A stretch of 64,000 nucleotides of DNA from Loripinus fragilis (lineage: Eukaryota > Mollusca > Bivalvia > Lucinida > Lucinidae), in NCBI GenBank assembly GCA_964019695.1, contig OZ026525.1, forward strand, positions 61,226,253-61,290,252, in the 5' to 3' direction. The position numbers and the translations under genes were made by a program. The notes beneath the pieces were generated by a model. It saw nothing but the letters and a program-made list of their open reading frames with translations. It had not been told where the DNA came from and made no database searches. Below, piece after piece: positions 45,498 to 56,010 of the stretch. Within the stretch, counting starts at the first letter, position 1; each line of letters begins with the position of its first letter.

Positions 45498-46026
45498 AAG
45501 GTTATCAGCAGACGACACAAATAAGACATAATTTCCATATTTCTCTTTGTGTTTTCACTGGCACATATTTTTTTATCATATGTTTTCAAAATATAAATAT
45601 TTTGCTTAGTGCACCTAGATAGCAACATAGATAGCAACATTGATAGACTGCCAATGTGCAATCAATGCAAGCAATTATTAAACCATGTAATCTGTCGCAG
45701 CCCAGATTAAAATCGGATGTAAAATAAGAAAGTTATAGCAATCCAAATATTCTAATTAAGCCAAATGGAGGCCGCCATTTTGAATATTGTATCTAATTTA
45801 ATTTCCTGTACATTCTAAATCCTCAATTTCATTAAATCCTCAATTTCATTGCAAACTGTACAGATGTTTTTCAAATATTTTTTTTCCAACAAGATAATGA
45901 ATAAAAAGCAAACAACGTTAAAATGAATAACAGGAAAATGGTAATTCTGTTTAGGGCTGAGTGACGTCACACAGCAGCCTAAAAATGGCTGCTCTCCATA
46001 ACTTTCAATTATCTTCTGTACAAACA

Positions 46027-46112
46027 TCAGACTCAAAATAAAGCGCAATGATTGGCTGTTTGCGGACACGTGTCCGCAAACAGCCAATCATTGCGCTTTA
46101 TTTTGAGTCTGA
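46027..46112. repeat. Perfect 86-bp spacer-less palindrome
   Basis: Every base from 46027 to 46112 pairs with its mirror position around the centre between 46069 and 46070. The core is GGACACGTGTCC, holding an E-box CACGTG. Arms are 43 bp and include AGCGCAATGATTGGCTG, with an ATTGG (CCAAT-box) word in each arm. No protein is encoded. Confidence 0.9.
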
Positions 46113-46464
46113 GAATGAACTCAAGCTTTATAACCTCGAGGCCAGTAATTGTCTTATTTTTAAATCGAGTTTGATCTGGTTTGTGGCAGATTTCATGCTT
46201 AAATAAGAACGTGCGTTTCAGATTCTATTTTTTTTCAATGTTGCTGTTCCTTTGATAAAGACAGAGACGATATATAAGACCACGCCTACCCCATATATTT
46301 GTTTCCAACTTGAATTTGTTAGGGGAATAGCATTAAGCATTTAGCATTCTGGCAAACAACTTCAAAAATCATTGCCGTAGCCCCCATTACGCAGTTACGC
46401 ACGTGCATAATAAAAAAGTAACATTCAGGGGAGGTCATCTAATGTGGTAAAAGTAATTTTGCAT

Positions 46465-46640
46465 GCCATAAGGAACTGCTCTTAAAGGAAAAAATTCGCT
46501 CCCTCTGGGAGCAAATTCTTTCCTTTAAGAGAAGTTCCCATTTTGAAAAGGGACACTATTTTAAGAGAGTCTCTGCTTGATCCAGAAGTCTCCCTTTGAT
46601 GTGCGTAACTTTTTTCAGCGTTCTGGCTACGTCATTGAAA
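46465..46640. repeat. CTCTTAAAGGAAAAAATTCG dispersed repeat
   Basis: GCTCTTAAAGGAAAAAATTC and the inverse GAGCAAATTCTTTCCTTTAA form a stem, followed by GTTCCCATTTTGAAAAGGGA and TCTCCCTTTGATG. Related copies at 20665-20765 and 20985-21190. Confidence 0.7.
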
Positions 46641-46989
46641 ACAATGTGTAACAGGTCAACAGCAACTGGTTCAAATGAATGAGTCCCACCACAAGAAACC
46701 CGGTATATGAAAAGCCTGATAAGGCATGGCCCATTCCAGCCTGATCATTTACAGAGATACCTAGAATCTTGAACTAATCTAAAAAGTATTATAGGCAGCG
46801 AAAAATAATATGGCGATGACAAACTGATTTGGCTGTGGCACAAACGGTTCTGAGCACCGGAGATTTTAGAACGTATCGGATATGCGAGCAGCGACGGCTC
46901 TAACGAGCATGTGCTAGTGCGCAGTCTCGACAGAACCTTCATTGCTAGCACAGGACTGAATTAGCGGAAGACTCCGCCTAAAAGTTATA

Positions 46990-47868
46990 CACTGAAGGAC
47001 TTTAAAAACGCAAAAATCGAAATTCATAATACTAACTAGCTTTTAATGTCTCAATTTTATTGAGATTTGGCAAAAATGGACATCAATATGCCAGCAAAAC
47101 ATGTTTTAAATTTTATGTCAAAATGATAAATAATGTTAGAGCAACAGTCTATCAAATAGCAATACCCTATGATTCTAAAGCTGCAATTTGAAATTTGTCG
47201 AGAAATTGGACACGATTTTAAGTTATTTTGATAAAATATTTTTATTAAAATATCAGAAACAAATTACCCTTGGACCCTTACTATTCGTCTGGCACTGACA
47301 GTACCCAGCCGGAATGGATATCGTCGATGTTAATATCGTCGATGTAAATATCGTCGATACACAGTCGACGTAACTTGGCTCTTAACGCTGGTCGCTATTC
47401 TTGGCTGACCAGACCTGCGTCGATCTTTAACTGTCCCAGTAGCCTGGTAACGATCTCTGAGCGCTGTATAGTTGACGAATGGCAATTATGACATCTGGCG
47501 ACGTCAGAAACACGCACGCCAGCTTTTAACATTCCAATTGCGCCAGATCGTTCATCTTCAGACAAAAGTCGCATAAATAATAAAACTATAAAGCTAAAGC
47601 TGCTGTGTTTTTATTTATGTATACTTACAAGCTACATGTCAAATGAGAAAATATTTTGCTTCATTGATTCGTGGGGACGCCACGTGCAAAACATAACAAA
47701 CCAGCAAAGCATAGCTGGGGGTAGCCAGTGTCTTTAAACCCACCGGTATTGGGTACAGATAGAAGCAGAGTGACGTTATCATCCGTTTTTATCAGTTAAA
47801 GAAGGCAAAAAATGTTCTGGGTGCAAAAAAATAATTTTCATTTTTTGCGTTTTTAAAGTCCTTCAGTG
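46990..47868 (-). mobile_element. Tc1/mariner-type element, internally deleted
   Basis: The ends CACTGAAGGACTTTAAAAAC and GTTTTTAAAGTCCTTCAGTG are exact inverted repeats, flanked by TA at 46988-46989 and 47869-47870. The minus strand at about 47577-47330 encodes a Tc1-like N-terminal helix-turn-helix: MRLLSEDERSGAIGMLKAGV, VSDVARCHNCHSSTIQR, and after a frameshift a RRSGQPRIAT-like linker. The catalytic domain is missing. Three TATCGTCGATGT-type repeats lie near 47315-47355. Confidence 0.85.
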
Positions 47869-48279
47869 TACATCTTAATTCGCTACAATGGGTACGTGTT
47901 GCTCTGTTCTACGCATATATGCGATAAGTATCATTTTCTTAAAGACTGGCACAGGTTTATGATGATTACTTGAGCAAAGTGCATCATAGGCATTGCAGCG
48001 GTGTCTAAACGCAACTTCTGAATATCTTCTGCATCTGCCGAGAGACAGCCCGGCTGCTTCCCATCACTCACTCAACCAATCAGCTGTATGTATCACTTCA
48101 CTGAGCAATGTTGAGTAATTTCTCACATTTTTCAAAATCATTTTTTCAAGAAATTCATTCAGGAATACCACTAGTGTATCAAACAGTTTGGTTCAAACTC
48201 TTTTGCAAATGATAGCGGCAGACGACACTACTGGCAGACGACAGTTGTATGGAAGAGGTCGAAGTAGAGAGGACTGAAC

Positions 48280-48662
48280 CTCCAGGGGGGGAGGGGGTAC
48301 TCTCATTTTTTTCTTCATACGTAGGTTCGGGCCCAGCATCTACCGTTCACCCCCCAAAAATATCAGGAATTTTAAGCACCCCCAAAAAATTATTGAAATT
48401 TTAGCAACCCCAAAAAATACCCCCCCCCCCATTCTGTACATTGACCTTAAGCAAATACTATAAATGCATAGAAATGACCCCTAAATATAGTCCAATTTTG
48501 TGATGATCCCATAAGATATCCACAAAATCTTCATGCCCCAAAAAAAGTTCATTGTTCTGAAAACCCCCAAAAATATTGAAATTCAAAATTTTGAACCCCC
48601 AAAAAAACGACCCGAGCCTACGTATGTATGAAAATATCAGAATACCCCCCCCCCCCACCCTG
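48280..48662. mobile_element. MITE with G-run / TTCATACGTAGG ends
   Basis: The left end has a G-run, ACTCTCAT and TTCATACGTAGGTTCGGG. The right end is CCCGAGCCTACGTATGTATG, ATATCAGA and a C-run. The ends are inverted copies. The interior repeats CCCCAAAAA-type words. Confidence 0.7.
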
Positions 48663-48681
48663 GGACTGAACCCGCTGTGTC

Positions 48682-48888
48682 TCAAGAGTTTGTCATCATC
48701 TCCACAACACTACAAGTGTTGAGCCACCTTCTGCATCTCCAGCGGGCTGCCGTCCCCTGTACTTTCCCCACTTGTTGAATCTGAGTTTTAGAATATGGAT
48801 TCCAAATAGGTGTAGCATAATCCCGTGCATACTCCAGTTTAGGGCGTACCATTTTTTTTATATGCAGCCGTCTTAGTATTAAAGACAT
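48682..48888 (-). pseudogene. LINE reverse transcriptase C-terminal fragment
   Basis: On the minus strand MVRPKLEYARDYATPIWNPY, then KTQIQQVGKVQGTAARWRCR and RWLNTCSV match the end of a non-LTR RT (VRPxLEYAxxVWxPx ... VQRRAARW) as I know the family. It is a 5'- and 3'-truncated relic. Confidence 0.75.
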
Positions 48889-49202
48889 ACATGTATGTGG
48901 CTAATTTCCATGCGCACCTTTGCCGCGTCAGGAAACAGGTAAAGTTGTCTGGGTCCTGTCTTTCGACCATTTACGGATCAACACAGCTTTCAGATATTCT
49001 TATGTCATATCGGTATTCCGACATTCTCTTGACAAAATAAAATAACTAAAGTGAGTCCGAAATATGTATTGACCTTTTATCAGAACTGATCGTCTCAGTA
49101 CCAAAGACCGATAAATGTACATGCAGCTCAGACACACAATTACCTTGGTTACAAATACGAAAGTGGCCGAGTCTCTTCTATTTTTATGGTTATTTAGAGC
49201 CG

Positions 49203-49290
49203 CGTAGGACCTGACCTCGTGGCCTAGTGGTTAGCGTGTAGTAGGCTAATAATGCACCAGTCATTTGTATGTCCTGCCCCAATGGGGCCG
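49203..49290 (+). mobile_element. tRNA-like SINE head fragment (tentative)
   Basis: CTCGTGGCCTAGTGGTTAGC resembles a tRNA A-box region. No convincing B box follows, so this is only a possible SINE head. Confidence 0.35.
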
Positions 49291-49962
49291 GGGATACTGG
49301 GGCCATAGCGGGGCTTAAATGCCGGGATTTGACCTACGGTGTGTCCCAGCAGTGCCGTGGGTGTGCGGGAATTTTAATTTTTCGCTTAGATAGCCGGGGA
49401 ACACAGCGGGGGCTTATAACTAATGTAGAGATAAGCATGTGCATCTGCACCAGCTCTGTTTGTCGTTTCCTAGATAGTAAATTTAATACTTTTACTTGCC
49501 AAATCCAAAATTTGAAGACTTAAACTGATCTCTGTAGCTGAGTATGACAATTATTTCTATTACCCCAAAGACAGGTTTACACTTGGCTCAAGATGTGGCA
49601 TTGACATAAGTACTTTTGTTTGGTGGGCCTATTTACCTGCATTTTACACATTTGTATGCTAACGTCCTTGTTTAATTTTCAAATGTTTTTATTTACTGCA
49701 GGCCCATTGCGGGCATAAGAGCTAAAATGGAACATGAAACAACATATTTACAAACATCAAAATGGCATGTGAAGAACATATTTATACACTTAGGGCCGAT
49801 TGCATGACGAAAGTTTATTTTAGTCTCGACTAAGGCCTAACCCGGTGCTTGCTAGCCTCCAGTTTAAATCCGGTTTGCATAACGAAAGGTGACCTTGAGT
49901 TTAACTATCCCCAGTCTAACTATCCGAGGGTAAATTAACCTTGAGGTTAAATTAGTCCAGAA

Positions 49963-50418
49963 GGAATCAGACCACAATTATTTCCCTTGATTGGTTGTAT
50001 AGAAAACGGATATAATTCCACACAAGATAGTTCCCTTTTCAATGGGCTGTAAATCTGCCAGTTGATGTGAGCATCCTTGTTCTTGGGCTTGTCTGGGCTG
50101 ACCAATGATTAAGCTTCTAGAGAGTGTTGCTTCTGTCCCTGTAGCTGTTCATTCTGGATAGATTGGGGCCTCTGCACACCCTGGGTAAAATATTGCCGAA
50201 ATGACCCTAGAGAGCTGCTGAGTCAAAGAGGGTTTGTTTACATTCCGATTGTAAACAAACGAGCCGAACTTCCCCTATCTAAACACCCATTGGAGTGATT
50301 GTCAGGCCATGCAGAATTGGGGACAAGCTATAGCAGAAAGCCAGGTTCGTCATGTTAAAATGTAGGTGTTGTAAGGAATGATTAAATTATATAGTAGAAA
50401 TAATTGCGGTCTCGTGCC
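49963..50418. repeat. 456-bp terminal direct repeat, left copy
   Basis: Reads identically to 55551-56006 at a constant offset of 5588 with no difference I could find. Its own ends are imperfect inverted repeats: GGAATCAGACCACAATTATT at the left against reverse-complemented GGCACGAGACCGCAATTATT at the right. It also contains a TGTTTACATTCCGATTGTAA hairpin near 50233-50261. Confidence 0.9.
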
Positions 50419-50688
50419 TGTTCTGATGTTAGTGTGTGGTAGATTCATTTTTTATTTTCCAATTTTTGAGATGTTTGTGTCCAGAATGAGCTGACAGTTG
50501 GTCCAGAGATAAGAAATTAGATAAGTTTCAAGCCTTTCAAGATAAAATAAGCAAAAAATTTGGAATATTTTGTTAAAATTGAGATTTCTAGGGCCTTGAT
50601 AGTGTCGAGAATTAGTGCCTGTCAGAATGATGTCATTTTGCAGTTGCCAAATGTATTCTTACTCCATCTGAGTTTCTAAAAGTCATAA

Positions 50689-51060
50689 ATGGAGGGATTT
50701 TTTGAAAAATATAAGTGTCTTTTTGAAACAGAATGCGTCCCGGCCCCAAATGGAGAGTGTCTCTTGTGGCCTCGGAAACCTCAAAAAAATGGTTACGGGG
50801 CCGTAAAATATAAATGTCCGATATCTGGCCTGTGGCGATGCACCACAGCACATCGGCTAAGTTTTATGGTTTTCAACCAGAATATGGACATTACTGGCCA
50901 AGATATAAGCCACCTTTGCCATAACAAGCTGTGCGTTCGCGGCGAGCATCTTAGTGCCGAGCCCCATGCAGTGAATAATGCACGGCAAAAATGTGTGAAC
51001 CGTTGCTGTTGTAGTGGACATGGGGAGTTTCGTGATTGTGTTTTGTATTTGAAGTTTTGA
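50689..51060 (+). CDS. Small His-Me-finger (HNH-type) homing-endonuclease-like protein
   Basis: An ATG at 50689 opens 123 codons, 271 bp inside the left repeat. The protein has NGECLLWPRKPQKNGYGAVK near residues 22-41, TTAHRLSFMVF near 58-68, then ISHLCHNKLCVRGEHLSAEP near 77-96, HAVNNARQKC and CCCSGHG. The HLCHN...C...HL...N arrangement is that of the zinc-binding-loop His-Me nuclease family to which I-PpoI belongs; the first His of HLCH and the later Asn are the likely catalytic pair. If active it would nick or cut DNA and could drive mobility of its host element, which is an inference. Length is at the short end for the family but looks complete. It is a single frame without introns. Confidence 0.75.
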   Translation: MEGFFEKYKCLFETECVPAPNGECLLWPRKPQKNGYGAVKYKCPISGLWRCTTAHRLSFMVFNQNMDITGQDISHLCHNKLCVRGEHLSAEPHAVNNARQKCVNRCCCSGHGEFRDCVLYLKF

Positions 51061-52186
51061 TTTTAGGTAAATAGTAGGCTCAAAATGGCTTAATTTGTGC
51101 TCACATGTTGGTAATCTGTTCTTCAAATTAACTTCGATTGGTTTTGGAAAAGGTTGATTTTCTTGGTGTCTGGCAATGTAAGTGTAAGGTCTTTTTTGGT
51201 GTAAGTGGGGTGGGGTGGGGGGTGGGGGCAAGTTTTCTTCTCTTCATTTTCTTTAATTTGATGTACAACATGACAGCTTTCTGAATAATGTTGCAAAAAA
51301 ACATATGCCGGGTGCTGACATTGGAGACATTTCAATGAGACTCTGAAGGGTCTCATATTGTGATGCTTCCAATGAGTACCCACAACAAATGTTTACTTTA
51401 AGTATCTCTTCCTCTGGGTGCCATTGGTTGGTCTGTTGTCTGTGATTGTGGCATTTTCTGGGCATATAATTATATATTTTTTGTCACAAGGCTCAAATAT
51501 GGTGTCTACCGTATCTACCCTAAACATCAGTCCAGCTCATCTCCCCCAGTGACCAAACGCATCGTAAAATTTGAACATGCCCCTTTACAAATCCGACAAG
51601 GTTAAATGTAGCATTGGAATGACAACTAGTGTAAACCCTGACCAGACCTCCATGAGCAGTTTGATCTGGGTTGACATTACATAAGCTGGCAATTTAGGAT
51701 AGATATGGTAACACCAGTTTTGTTTCAAACTCCAGTTAAGGTGGGTTTTTTTAGTGCAGTAATGATGTGTGATGGAAGATTCCATTGTTGATGAGAGAGT
51801 CCAGGAGTCAAACCTTGAAGACATGTTTATTTGTCGTCATGTTCAAATGGTTTGGATACCGTATTTACCATAAATATTGGGACTTCTCAGTTACCCTGCA
51901 AACTTTTTCTTAAGTCTTTTAAAAATGATGAGGTCAAGTTTTGTAAGCCCAGACCAGAATATTCCTATGCAGGTTGTCTGATCTTGGTTGACACTACTTG
52001 CTCATGCCTGTTAATATTTAGGATTTATACGGTATCATCTGTGCGGCCTCAAACTTCAAGTGTGGTTCACAAGCAGTCTGGACTCTGATCAAACTTTTCC
52101 TCTCAGAACTGTCTGATCTGAATCTAAACCGATTGTGATTATATCCGCACCATGTTAGCTTGTATTGATTTGTATCTTCTGCTTAT

Positions 52187-52250
52187 GAGTGTAGACCCAT
52201 ATCAGAGTGCTCTTAAAGGGCACTTTGATCTGGGTCTGCACTATTTGCTA
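52187..52250. repeat. H1 hairpin copy 8 (inside the composite-like element)
   Basis: AGTGTAGACCCATATCAGAG and the inverted TTTGATCTGGGTCTGCACTA enclose GTGCTCTTAAAGGGCAC. Confidence 0.7.
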
Positions 52251-52518
52251 AGAAGGTCAAAATTGCAATATCAGTAACTGACAAATGTCAGTAACTGACA
52301 ACTGACAACAACAAGATTTTTTTTTCCTTTTTTTTTTTTTTAGTACACATGTAAGATTGTGCAATATGCTTTACTATAAATACAGGTTAGATTGTCAAGT
52401 TACATATTTAAATTTTAGGAATTGGAGACAGCGGGAGTGATCTGACTGCAATGCATCACAGACAGTACTGACAGCCTACACAGAAGACAGTTCTAAGAGC
52501 TACAATCTCCAGACCTTT

Positions 52519-54838
52519 TCAGTAAGTATGATCATTTTTTAGTCCGCTAGTTGATGGAGATGCATCTAGCTGTCCTTTTCTATAGTCTGATTTGGTTTTA
52601 GTTACACGCTTACGAGGGCTGAGCAAAAAGTTCGTAGAATTTATTCATAACTTTTTTATTTGAAGTCCCAATGTCTTAAGATTTTCACATGCGTAAATAT
52701 GGTCTAATATCAATTTCCAAGTAAAGTTTTATAAGTCTAAATCCACTTTAAATATTTTTATTTAAACCTTACAAAGTGCAGGGTCCACTACCCTGGAGCA
52801 CGCCGTTAATTCACTGATGTCATGCTTTAAAAAATCATCAAATTTCGAAATTGTCTTATTCAAATCTACTGAAACTACATCAACGTCAAGAATGGTGCCA
52901 TTTAATGTTCCAAGCTGAATTTCCGATGTCAATCTCGAAAAATAAAGGAATGGCGATAGATTTTGTGAGCCCTATCTATGGAAAATACAGCAAAATGTGG
53001 TTTTACGAGATGTGAAAGAAACTCGCACAGCGATAAAATCATTTTTGATTTTATGATATTTGCCAACTGAAACCTATAATTTATTACAACTAGCTGAGAA
53101 ATCATCAGAAATGTAAAAAATGTCCGTGTTCAAGTGGTGTGAAGGTTTAAGCAATGAAGAAATACCTTTGCATAAGCCCAGAGAATGGGTAAACAAAGAT
53201 AATAAGTCATCAACTCGTGACGTGTATCTGTGACGTCCTGAAAAATACCGCATTCATTTGTTTAGAGCGCTGTATAATCCTCGGATTAAAATGTAAGAAC
53301 TATTCTGCATGACCTCTTACACATGCATCATCTATTCGCACGATGTGTGCAAAATTTATTGACATTTGAGGAGCAGGAAAGAACGGTTATTGTCTGAAAG
53401 TAGTTTTGACGGCCAAATACGCAAGAAGATGATAGGTTCCTTAACATGATTATCATGTGTGATGAAAATTGGCTTTGGCAGTTTGACTCCAAAATTAAGC
53501 AGCAATTTTAACATTAGAACAGAAAGAACTGGAGGTCCAAGTTGCTAAGAGTTGAGAGAGATTTAAGTTAAAAAAAAGTGTGGATAAACAGGGCAGGGAA
53601 TCTTGTTATGCCAAGCTGTAACCATGAGGGTTATGGTCAACTCACAGTATTATGTAAAATTCTTTAATTTATTCTATAAATTTCTGATCGACTAGAGATA
53701 TAAATTATTTTACATTCAGATTTATTAATTACCGCTGATTATGAGGTACGTCTAATGTGCATACATGCAGCAAAGACCATAATTATACGCTGATAGAGCG
53801 TCGTCATAACGTTAAAATATTTTCAAATGACGTTAACGTCATGGCGTGCTCCGGGTACACTTTACATACGTTGTAGAAGAAGTCATAACGACAAAAGTTT
53901 TCCAGCGATTTGTCTGAAACTTTCAAATTTTGTCAGATTTAAATGGATCTTGAACATGTAAAAGTTTGAGTGCAACAACACTAGTACTTTTGTCTTTACT
54001 AACAAATTCTACGAACTTTTTGCTCAGCCCTCGTATATTCCGAATGTTCTTGAATTTTGTTACTGTGTTGAATGAGTTTATGTTTAACAACTTCTGATCG
54101 CGTAGCATAATCTCTGGAATATTCTGCCTCAACATCAAATGATCGCAAAGCTCTCTTCGCCCGTGTTGACAGCTCAATACCCGCACTTTCACATTCCTTA
54201 ATTGAAGATGTTCCTGGATCATTATTAATCCTGTGAACCTGTGAATTGCTGATGAAGCTCTCCCTTCCATCGTTGCAGAAAAATTGACATTTTTCGGCAG
54301 GGAAACACTTAAAGCTCGATTGACTGCTTCACATTTCTGGGTATCAGTATATAGTTTCATTTGCTCAACTACAGCTACACTCAATTTCATCTTCAGTATT
54401 TCAAGGAGTAACTGTTTATCATTTTCAATAAGGCTCCTGCCTATGGAGCCTGTATGCTGTATTCCATGATTCTACCATTTTGTCATTATCAACAAGTCTC
54501 ATTCCATCAGTGTCTTGAGCTTTTCTGTCTGTTTTCAGGTCTGATGAAGGCGTTCGTGCTGGTCGAAGAAGTCTAGTAGAGCCAGTTGAGCTAGTTGATC
54601 CCTCACAGTCTGGCATGGTTCTTGAAGTACCATCTCTTGATTTGTTGGTTACCAGGTAATACTCTTCCTCTGTCATTCTTACTGTTCTGTTAGCCTTTAT
54701 CTGAGTGCTAGGTGGGTCTGAAACATCACTGGAGTCTACACAAGCCTCATTAGAGTCAGCACAATGAGTGGATATGCCCTTGTTCCAGGGCACATTGCCC
54801 TTTTTGAACTTATGTGATTTCTTCTTGTCGCCTTTCAT
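52519..54838 (-). pseudogene. Mutator-like transposase relic, internally deleted and split
   Basis: ATG at 54838 opens MKGDKKKSHKFKKGNVPWNK, a basic N-terminus with an acidic Ser-rich linker (VRMTEEEYYLVTNKSRDG, MPDCEGSTSS), up to VESWNTAYRLHR near 54450. The frame then jumps to a C-terminal part with MKLYTDTQKCEAVNRALS, PKNVNFSATMEGRASSA and INNDPG near 54220-54200. Both parts fit the ends of an invertebrate family I associate with the Mutator-like transposase domain; the catalytic middle is deleted. An 8-bp duplication TTCACAGG near 54226-54241 shifts the frame. The mariner at 52613-54033 cuts the reading frame, which resumes in phase beyond it and stops at 52521-52519. Confidence 0.65.
52613..54033 (+). 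mobile_element. Dead mariner element, 1.42 kb
   Basis: The ends CGAGGGCTGAGCAAAAAGTT and AACTTTTTGCTCAGCCCTCG are exact inverted repeats with TA on both sides (52611-52612 and 54034-54035). Plus-strand relics of a mariner transposase are readable: VFKWCEGLSNEEI near 53130-53168, MCDENWLWQFDSKIKQQ near 53457-53507 (compare GDETWVYYYDPETKQQ in intact mariners), and a GNLVMP / HEGYGQ segment near 53597-53640. Many stops and indels. Confidence 0.9.
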
Positions 54839-55550
54839 ATTTATTACTAATAGAATGAAAAGAAAAAAAATCTTGTGCTATTTATACCCATTTTTACAAA
54901 ATGTCAGATTTTGGGGTATTCTAAATAGTGAATGGCATCATATTTATAGTGACCTTGCCACTTTTGATGACACGGATTAGCATATGCACATGTCGTCCAG
55001 GTGGTGGTGTGTATTCCGTTGACACTTTATTGACACATACCGCGTTTGACTGCTTTGCATTCTTCAGCATCATATACACAGAAGCTGAAAGGGCTCCTAT
55101 CTTCTTTAGCATTGTTATAGAAATAATTTAGACTAAAATTTAGTTGTTTAAATTTTCATTTTTATTTTTAAAATTTGAATTTAAAGTTTAATTTTTTTTA
55201 AAAATATTGAAATTTAATTTTAAAATGCCCTAGACCTGCTGGGCGGATATTTTTTTCATCAATTTTGGATCATGTTGAGAGAGGGCACTTCAGAGACTCT
55301 GACATTTTTTATTTCATTCCAAAATTTTAAGAAATAAGAAAGTTATTGCAAAAAAACTGATGATTCGACCAGAAAAAAATGTCTTCTCGGGAGGCTCTTT
55401 TTTCACAAATATGGTGCATGTGATTAAATGGCTGTCACATTAAGTGATCTCATTCTATTGTTCTAATATTACTATCACATACTCATTGAATATGCTGTTG
55501 ATGGTAGATAGGTTCCTTTTCTCAATATGGGGTAAAATGAGGGGCTGATA

Positions 55551-56006
55551 GGAATCAGACCACAATTATTTCCCTTGATTGGTTGTATAGAAAACGGATA
55601 TAATTCCACACAAGATAGTTCCCTTTTCAATGGGCTGTAAATCTGCCAGTTGATGTGAGCATCCTTGTTCTTGGGCTTGTCTGGGCTGACCAATGATTAA
55701 GCTTCTAGAGAGTGTTGCTTCTGTCCCTGTAGCTGTTCATTCTGGATAGATTGGGGCCTCTGCACACCCTGGGTAAAATATTGCCGAAATGACCCTAGAG
55801 AGCTGCTGAGTCAAAGAGGGTTTGTTTACATTCCGATTGTAAACAAACGAGCCGAACTTCCCCTATCTAAACACCCATTGGAGTGATTGTCAGGCCATGC
55901 AGAATTGGGGACAAGCTATAGCAGAAAGCCAGGTTCGTCATGTTAAAATGTAGGTGTTGTAAGGAATGATTAAATTATATAGTAGAAATAATTGCGGTCT
56001 CGTGCC
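55551..56006. repeat. 456-bp terminal direct repeat, right copy
   Basis: Same sequence as 49963-50418. It is preceded by GGGGCTGATA and followed directly by the AGAA target duplication. Confidence 0.9.
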
Positions 56007-56010
56007 AGAA

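Larger units (their letters stand above)
49963..56006. mobile_element. 6.04-kb composite-like element with two identical 456-bp ends
   Basis: Two direct 456-bp repeats enclose 5.13 kb. AGAA occurs directly outside both ends (49959-49962 and 56007-56010), whereas the inner edges of the repeats do not match, so the unit inserted as a whole. The ends begin GG and finish CC, not TG/CA, and no tRNA-primer site, polypurine tract or reverse transcriptase was found. That makes a standard LTR retrotransposon doubtful. The cargo is an HNH-type nuclease gene on plus and a Mutator-like transposase relic on minus. Confidence 0.8.

Noticed and set aside
50857..51231. 124-codon minus-strand frame
   Set aside because: Antisense to the His-Me nuclease gene; no motif of its own.
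49963..56006. Ordinary LTR retrotransposon
   Set aside because: The ends are GG/CC, no primer-binding site, polypurine tract or reverse transcriptase was seen, and cargo genes face both ways. Not fully excluded, since large non-coding LTR derivatives exist.
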